DNA from: Alphaproteobacteria bacterium
GTDB taxonomy: Bacteria > Pseudomonadota > Alphaproteobacteria > SP197
Direction: 5' to 3'
Length of the DNA: 9,163 nt
Assembly (NCBI GenBank): GCA_022822575.1
Contig: JAJEBJ010000292.1
Coordinates: 1 to 9,163 of the forward strand
The notes below the pieces were generated by a model that ran no database searches, was not told the origin of the DNA, and was given only the letters and a program-made list of their open reading frames with translations. Shown piece by piece: positions 5,323 through 9,163 of the stretch; within the stretch, counting starts at the first letter, position 1; each line of letters begins with the position of its first letter. Position numbers and translations under genes: made by a program.

Positions 5323-6348
5323 ATGACACGATCCATGCATGAGCTGTCTGTGGCACCGATGATGAACTGCACGGACCGTCACGGCCGCGCCTTTCTGAGG
5401 TGTGTCACGAAACATACCCGCCTCTACACGGAGATGATCGTTGCCGACGCTGTGGTGCGCGGGGACCGCCGACGCCTGCTCGCCTTCGACGAGACGGAAC
5501 ACCCCGTGGCCTTGCAGATCGGCGGCTGCGATCCGGCAACGCTGGCCAATGCGGCGCGGATTGGCGAGGACTTCGGCTACGACGAGATCAATCTCAACGT
5601 CGGCTGCCCCTCCAGCAGGGTTCGGTCCGGTCGGTTCGGCGCCGCGCTGATGGCCCGAGCCGACCTCGTGGCCGACTGCGTGGCGGCCATGCGCGATGCG
5701 GTCAGAGTACCGGTCACGGTCAAATGCCGCATCGGTATCGACGCCATGGACGAGGAAGCGACACTCGCCGCCTTCATGACCGCGGTCGCGCAAAGCGGAT
5801 GCACCACCTTCATCGTGCATGCCCGCAAGGCCTACCTCGATGGCCTGTCACCCAAGGCAAATCGCGAGGTGCCGCCGCTGCGTCACGATGTCGTCCACGA
5901 CACCAAGCGCCGGTTTCCCGACTTCGACATCATCATCAACGGTGGAATCCGGGACCTCGCCTCGGCATCGCGCCATCTCGCGCATGTCGACGGCGTGATG
6001 ATCGGTCGCGCCGCCTACCGGACACCCTACATGCTGGCCGAGGCCGACCGACTGATCTTCGGCATCGATGAACCACCCATGGAACGCTGCGGAATCGTCC
6101 TCTCTTGGCTTCCCTATCTCGAGGAACATCTGGCCGAGGGCGTGCCGCTGGCCCGCATGAGCCGTCACATGATCGGTCTCTATCACGGAGAACCCGGTGC
6201 AAGGATCTGGCGCCGCCTGCTCACCGAGTGGACCTCGAGGCCGTCAGCGGGCGTGACCACGATCAGGGAAGTCCTGGAACGCGTTGAGGAGGGCCGTCAG
6301 GCGCCGGCTGAAAGCCAATTGCGATGGAGTGCCACCGCAGCCGCGTGA
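5323..6348 (+). CDS. dusA: tRNA-dihydrouridine(20/20a) synthase DusA
   Basis: DusA is an FMN enzyme that uses NADPH to reduce uridines in the tRNA D-loop (positions 20/20a in characterised members). The 341-residue product shows the DusA-type TIM barrel in order: S-V-A-P-M-M at 9-14; E-I-N-L-N-V-G-C-P-S with catalytic Cys95; the following G-R-F-G-A-x-L-M; the FMN-binding K-C-R-I-G-I-D from Lys134; V-H-A-R-K-A (His166, Lys169) followed by L-D-G-L-S-P-K-A-N-R, a DusA hallmark; I-N-G-G-I (205-209); and M-I-G-R-A-A-Y-R-T-P-Y (Gly228, Arg229). A C-terminal helical tRNA-binding domain follows. In-frame ATGs at 5302, 5323 and 5335 all precede S-V-A-P and none has a good ribosome-binding site, so the start is uncertain by a few residues. 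The usual M-D-W-T-D-R-H-C reads M-N-C-T-D-R-H-G here. The gene is divergent from hslV and ends 14 bases from the convergent VOC gene. Confidence 0.95.
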   Translation: MTRSMHELSVAPMMNCTDRHGRAFLRCVTKHTRLYTEMIVADAVVRGDRRRLLAFDETEHPVALQIGGCDPATLANAARIGEDFGYDEINLNVGCPSSRVRSGRFGAALMARADLVADCVAAMRDAVRVPVTVKCRIGIDAMDEEATLAAFMTAVAQSGCTTFIVHARKAYLDGLSPKANREVPPLRHDVVHDTKRRFPDFDIIINGGIRDLASASRHLAHVDGVMIGRAAYRTPYMLAEADRLIFGIDEPPMERCGIVLSWLPYLEEHLAEGVPLARMSRHMIGLYHGEPGARIWRRLLTEWTSRPSAGVTTIREVLERVEEGRQAPAESQLRWSATAAA

Positions 6349-6362
6349 TCAGCCAGCCACGT

Positions 6363-6752
6363 TCAGGCCGGGGCATGGCAACAGGCCTGAAGCTTGTTGC
6401 CGTCGTGATCGCGCAGGTAGGCACCGTAGTAATGCTCATGGTAGTGGGGCCGCGGGCCCGGCGCGCCTTCGTCCGTGGCCCCAAGCGCGAGTCCGCATGC
6501 ATGGAAGGCGTCGACCGCCTCCCTTGATGACGCCAGGAGGGCCACGTGAGTGCCGTTCCCTGCCGTGGCTTCCCTTTCATTGAATGGCAGGCAGACAAAG
6601 AGCCCGGGCCTCTCGCCGGGATGCCCGTAGGCGGCGAATCCGTGTTCGGGTGACGACAGCAATCGGACGATGCCCAACGGCTCCAGTATGGCGTCATAGA
6701 ACTGCAAGGCGCCTTCCAGCTCATTGGTGCCGAGCGTGATGTGACTGAACAT
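6363..6752 (-). CDS. VOC (glyoxalase/bleomycin-resistance fold) family protein
   Basis: The 129-residue protein is a single vicinal-oxygen-chelate unit with two beta-alpha-beta-beta-beta halves. The first half opens M-F-S-H-I-T-L-G-T-N with a candidate metal ligand His4, then F-Y-D-A-I-L-E-P-L-G. The second half carries G-T-H-V-A-L (His69) and ends D-H-D-G-N-K-L-Q-A-C-C-H (115-126). The position that is usually Glu in glyoxalase I (the E of D-P-D-G-N-x-I-E) is Gln122, so metal binding may be incomplete and lactoylglutathione lyase activity should not be assumed. The subgroup ending D-x-D-G-N-K-L-Q-x-x-C-H is, as far as I know, common but functionally uncharacterised. The start at 6752 is set by a strong GGGAGGTGA four bases away that includes the stop codon of the upstream kinase-phospholyase gene, so the two are translationally coupled. 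Its partner suggests a role with an aldehyde or phosphorylated amine, which is inference. Confidence 0.87.
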   Translation of the reverse strand: MFSHITLGTNELEGALQFYDAILEPLGIVRLLSSPEHGFAAYGHPGERPGLFVCLPFNEREATAGNGTHVALLASSREAVDAFHACGLALGATDEGAPGPRPHYHEHYYGAYLRDHDGNKLQACCHAPA

Positions 6753-6756
6753 CGTG

Positions 6757-6765
6757 TCACCTCCC
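6757..6765 (-). promoter_or_regulatory. Strong Shine-Dalgarno of the VOC gene, overlapping the upstream stop
   Basis: On the minus strand GGGAGGTGA (6765-6757) contains GGAGGTGA, a full eight-base match to the usual 16S anti-Shine-Dalgarno sequence. Its last three bases are the TGA stop of the kinase-phospholyase gene, and the VOC ATG follows four bases later. A ribosome terminating on the first gene is therefore on the initiation site of the second. Confidence 0.85.
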
Positions 6766-9120
6766 GAGTTCGTTCATCGCCTGATCCATCGCCGCGATCA
6801 GCGCATCGGCGTGGCTGCGCTGGAAGACCATGGGCGGCCGAATCTTGAAGACATTGCCGAAACGTCCCTCCCTGCCGACGAGCACACCGAGCTCCCGCAT
6901 CCGGTTCTGCACCGCCACCATGCCTTCCGGGTCCGGTTCCCGGGTGTCCCGGTCCCTTACGATCTCGACTCCCGTGATGAAACCGTGGCCACGCACGTCC
7001 CCAAGCATGGGATGACGGTCCTTGAGGCCCTCGAGGCCCGCCTTGAGGTAGCCGCCGGTCGTTCGGGCGTTCTCCAGCAGTTCCTCGCGTTCGAGAACAT
7101 CGAGTACGGCGATGCCGGCGGCACAGGCGACCGGATTGCCGCCGAATGTCGAGAAGAGGCCCGATGCCCGGGAGAACTCCTCGAGAATTTCAGCGGTGGT
7201 CACGACCACACCGAGAGGAAAGCCATCGCCCACCGGTTTGCCCAGGGTGACGATGTCCGGCCTCATCCCGTGGTAATCGAACCCCCACATGTGTGTGCCT
7301 GGCCGGCCGAAGCCGTACTGCACCTCGTCTGCGACAATCATGCCGCCGGCGGCGCGCACCCGCGCCGCAACGTCCTGCAGGTATCCGGCGGGCACGTCGG
7401 GAATACCGTTGGAGCAGAAGGAGGTATCGATCATGAAACAGGCGGTTCCGAACCCCGCGTCCTCGAGTTCCCGGATGGCCCGGTCGGCATCGCCGGCATA
7501 GAAGGCAGCGGGATCGCTGTCTCCTTCAACCCGGTTGCGGTAGGGATCCGGTGACACCAGCGTGCGCACGTGCGGCGCCATCGCTTCGGGCTGTTCCGGC
7601 GAAAGATGGCTGATCGCCTCTGTGATCCCGTGATAGGCGTCCTCCATGACAATGCCGCCGCGCCTGCCGGTGAGCAGGGTGGCGATACGCCAGGCTATAT
7701 CGTTGGCCTCGCTTCCCGAGTTCACCATGATCGAGCAGGTGAGATGGTCCGGCATGGTCGCCTGCAGCCTTTCGGCATAGTCGGCGAGGATACGGTAGAC
7801 GTAGCGCGTGTTGGTGCCGAGTGCCGCCACCTGGCGGGATATGGCGTTAACCACGTGTGGATGGCAGTGGCCGACACTGGCAACGTTGTTGTAGGCATCG
7901 ATGAAGGCGCGGCCGTTGGCGTCGTAGAGAATGGCGCCTTCGCCCCTCTCGACATGCAGGGGCCTCTTGTAGAAGAGGGTCAGATGCCGGCCGAGCCATC
8001 GGTGACGCCGTTCAAGTTCGCCGTCGAGCGCATCCGACTCCTGCGTCGTCACCGTACCTTTCGGGCAGCGATGCGGCATGCGCAAGGCATCGCGGAATGT
8101 CGCCGTGGCGGCGTCGGGGCCAGTCTGGAACATGATGTCAAGTGCTGCAAAGACGTCAAGATCATATCCGGGCATGTAGGGTGGGGAGCCAAGGCGTGCC
8201 ACGGCCCTTCGCGCCACGATGACGGCGCCGATGGCGAGGCGGGAAGCCACCATGTCGAAGAGGACATCGACCTCCTCTTCACGCAAGGCTAGAACCGAAT
8301 CGAACCCGATCGCCACATCGATGATGTCTTCCAGGGGCCGCGCCGAACCAAGGGCATAGTTGTCGCAGGCCAGGGCAAGCTCCGTGGCGATGGGACCATG
8401 CATCATGTCGCCGAAATCAATCACGCCGTTGGGTTCGTCCGGTGCGTTCTCACGGGCGACGACATTGTTCCGGTTGGCATCGTTGTGAATCACCTGGCTG
8501 CGGAAGTGGTTCCAGCGTGGCAGGACGTTCTCCATGAAGCGGTCGAGCGCGGTCTCCACGAGTTCGCGCGAGGAACGTTGTGCGATGTCGCCGGTATGGA
8601 CACGCAGCTTTGGCGCCTGCCGGATATCCCACAGCAGGGTATGCCGGGCGGCCGGATGGAAGAATCCCTCCAGCGCACGATCGAGGCGCGCCACCAGGGC
8701 CCCCAGACCGTGACGCTGCCGCCGCGTCGAGGGAAACGAATCAACACTCGATCCCGGAACCCAGGTCAGCAGGCGCACGATACTCTCGCGGCCGTCGGGC
8801 GCAGTGGCCCTGGCAAAGGGCTCGCCGGAAAGAGTGGGCACCACCTCCGGCACGAGGATGTCCGGGGCCGTGACGGCGATGTGGCGAAGCGCGGCGTTCT
8901 GGAAATCGACGACGGACGCCTCTTCCTCCGGGTGGTGGAACTTCAGGATCCAGTGGTCATCGCCGCTTGTGAGAAGAAAGTTCTGATCCCGGTCCGAGTC
9001 GACCGGGCGGTACTCACCCTCGACGCCGAAGAGCCGTCTGGTGATGCCGGCAAGTTCGGAGTCGGGAAACCCCGGAAGGTCGGTGACAAGGTATTTGATG
9101 TTCTCTTCGCGTCCGCTCAT
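6757..9120 (-). CDS. Fusion of APH/hydroxylysine-kinase-like kinase and class III PLP-dependent phospho-lyase/aminotransferase
   Basis: The 787-residue protein has two complete enzymes. The N-terminal kinase (about 25-345) is of the aminoglycoside phosphotransferase/choline-kinase fold: D-R-D-Q-N-F-L-L (43-50), ATP-binding Lys60 (W-I-L-K-F), the catalytic loop H-N-D-A-N-R-N-N with His212, Asp214 and Asn219, and Mg-binding I-D-F-G-D (Asp235). After a linker, the fold-type I PLP domain (about 372-785) has G-H-C-H-P (417-421), N-S-G-S-E-A-N-D (467-474), A-Y-H-G (495-498), A-D-E-V-Q-x-G-F-G-R (597-606, Asp598 to the PLP ring), Schiff-base Lys628 in T-L-G-K-P-V-G-D-G, T-F-G-G-N-P-V (658-664) and R-P-P at 761-763. 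From memory, this half follows human PHYKPL/ETNPPL closely, including P-D-x-Y-R, more than ordinary transaminases. Inferred role: phosphorylate an amino alcohol (hydroxylysine- or ethanolamine-like), then eliminate phosphate and ammonia to give an aldehyde. A plain transaminase cannot be excluded. ATG 9120 is the only start in reach; the frame stays open to the window edge and the ribosome site is weak. Confidence 0.9.
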   Translation of the reverse strand: MSGREENIKYLVTDLPGFPDSELAGITRRLFGVEGEYRPVDSDRDQNFLLTSGDDHWILKFHHPEEEASVVDFQNAALRHIAVTAPDILVPEVVPTLSGEPFARATAPDGRESIVRLLTWVPGSSVDSFPSTRRQRHGLGALVARLDRALEGFFHPAARHTLLWDIRQAPKLRVHTGDIAQRSSRELVETALDRFMENVLPRWNHFRSQVIHNDANRNNVVARENAPDEPNGVIDFGDMMHGPIATELALACDNYALGSARPLEDIIDVAIGFDSVLALREEEVDVLFDMVASRLAIGAVIVARRAVARLGSPPYMPGYDLDVFAALDIMFQTGPDAATATFRDALRMPHRCPKGTVTTQESDALDGELERRHRWLGRHLTLFYKRPLHVERGEGAILYDANGRAFIDAYNNVASVGHCHPHVVNAISRQVAALGTNTRYVYRILADYAERLQATMPDHLTCSIMVNSGSEANDIAWRIATLLTGRRGGIVMEDAYHGITEAISHLSPEQPEAMAPHVRTLVSPDPYRNRVEGDSDPAAFYAGDADRAIRELEDAGFGTACFMIDTSFCSNGIPDVPAGYLQDVAARVRAAGGMIVADEVQYGFGRPGTHMWGFDYHGMRPDIVTLGKPVGDGFPLGVVVTTAEILEEFSRASGLFSTFGGNPVACAAGIAVLDVLEREELLENARTTGGYLKAGLEGLKDRHPMLGDVRGHGFITGVEIVRDRDTREPDPEGMVAVQNRMRELGVLVGREGRFGNVFKIRPPMVFQRSHADALIAAMDQAMNELGR

Positions 9121-9163
9121 CGATTCTCGTGCCCTGTTGCCGGCCCGCCGGAGTGTGTCGCGT

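Noticed and set aside
4650..5342. 230-codon plus-strand frame opposite hslV
   Set aside because: Antisense shadow of hslV; low-complexity translation with no recognisable motif.
5188..5820. 210-codon minus-strand frame opposite the dusA 5' half
   Set aside because: Opposite the conserved catalytic region of dusA; no motif of its own.
6349..6362. Possible bidirectional terminator between dusA and the VOC gene
   Set aside because: The gap is only 14 bases and shows no stem or T run; any terminator would have to lie in coding sequence.
6754..8292. Long plus-strand frames opposite the kinase-phospholyase gene (6754-7554 and 7570-8292)
   Set aside because: They overlay the PLP-domain and linker coding sequence with its conserved residues; the translations show no recognisable domain and are treated as shadows.

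Overview
This is a GC-rich, densely coded bacterial chromosome segment with strong G/C bias at third codon positions. Gene style (hslV before hslU, a DusA-type dihydrouridine synthase, kinase-phospholyase fusions, long GltD-like flavoproteins) points to an alphaproteobacterium, plausibly Rhodospirillales-like; that placement is inference from gene content and remembered family resemblance, not a search. No tRNA, rRNA, CRISPR, insertion sequence or phage gene is visible.

Layout from left to right: (1) 1-3132, plus strand, a two-gene operon. The first gene is the 3' portion of a long multi-domain flavoprotein, open at the left window edge. It fuses a GltD/NfnB-like NAD(P)H:FAD module to an NfnA/PyrK-like FAD/NAD/Fe-S module. 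Its stop codon overlaps (ATGA) the start of a flavodoxin-fold NAD(P)H:acceptor (quinone) oxidoreductase. (2) 3133-3266, a short convergent gap. (3) 3267-5168, minus strand, the heat-shock protease operon hslV-hslU, with a candidate sigma-32-type promoter just upstream of hslV. (4) 5323-6348, plus strand, dusA, divergent from hslV. (5) 6363-9120, minus strand, a two-gene unit: a 787-residue fusion of an APH/hydroxylysine-kinase-like domain with a class III PLP enzyme closest to ethanolamine-phosphate / 5-phosphohydroxylysine phospho-lyases, followed by a translationally coupled VOC (glyoxalase-fold) protein.

Functional reading: hslVU (ATP-dependent proteolysis) and dusA (tRNA D-loop modification) are housekeeping. 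The two less ordinary units are the outer ones. On the left, one polypeptide seems to carry both halves of an Nfn-like transhydrogenase or flavin electron-transfer enzyme, translated together with a quinone-reductase-like flavoprotein. On the right, one polypeptide seems to phosphorylate a vicinal amino alcohol and then eliminate phosphate and ammonia to give an aldehyde, with a VOC protein of unknown role made in fixed proportion. Both are explained by known superfamilies; what is unusual is the architecture, and the substrates are not known from sequence. I saw no defence system, toxin-antitoxin pair or other clearly new multi-gene system here.
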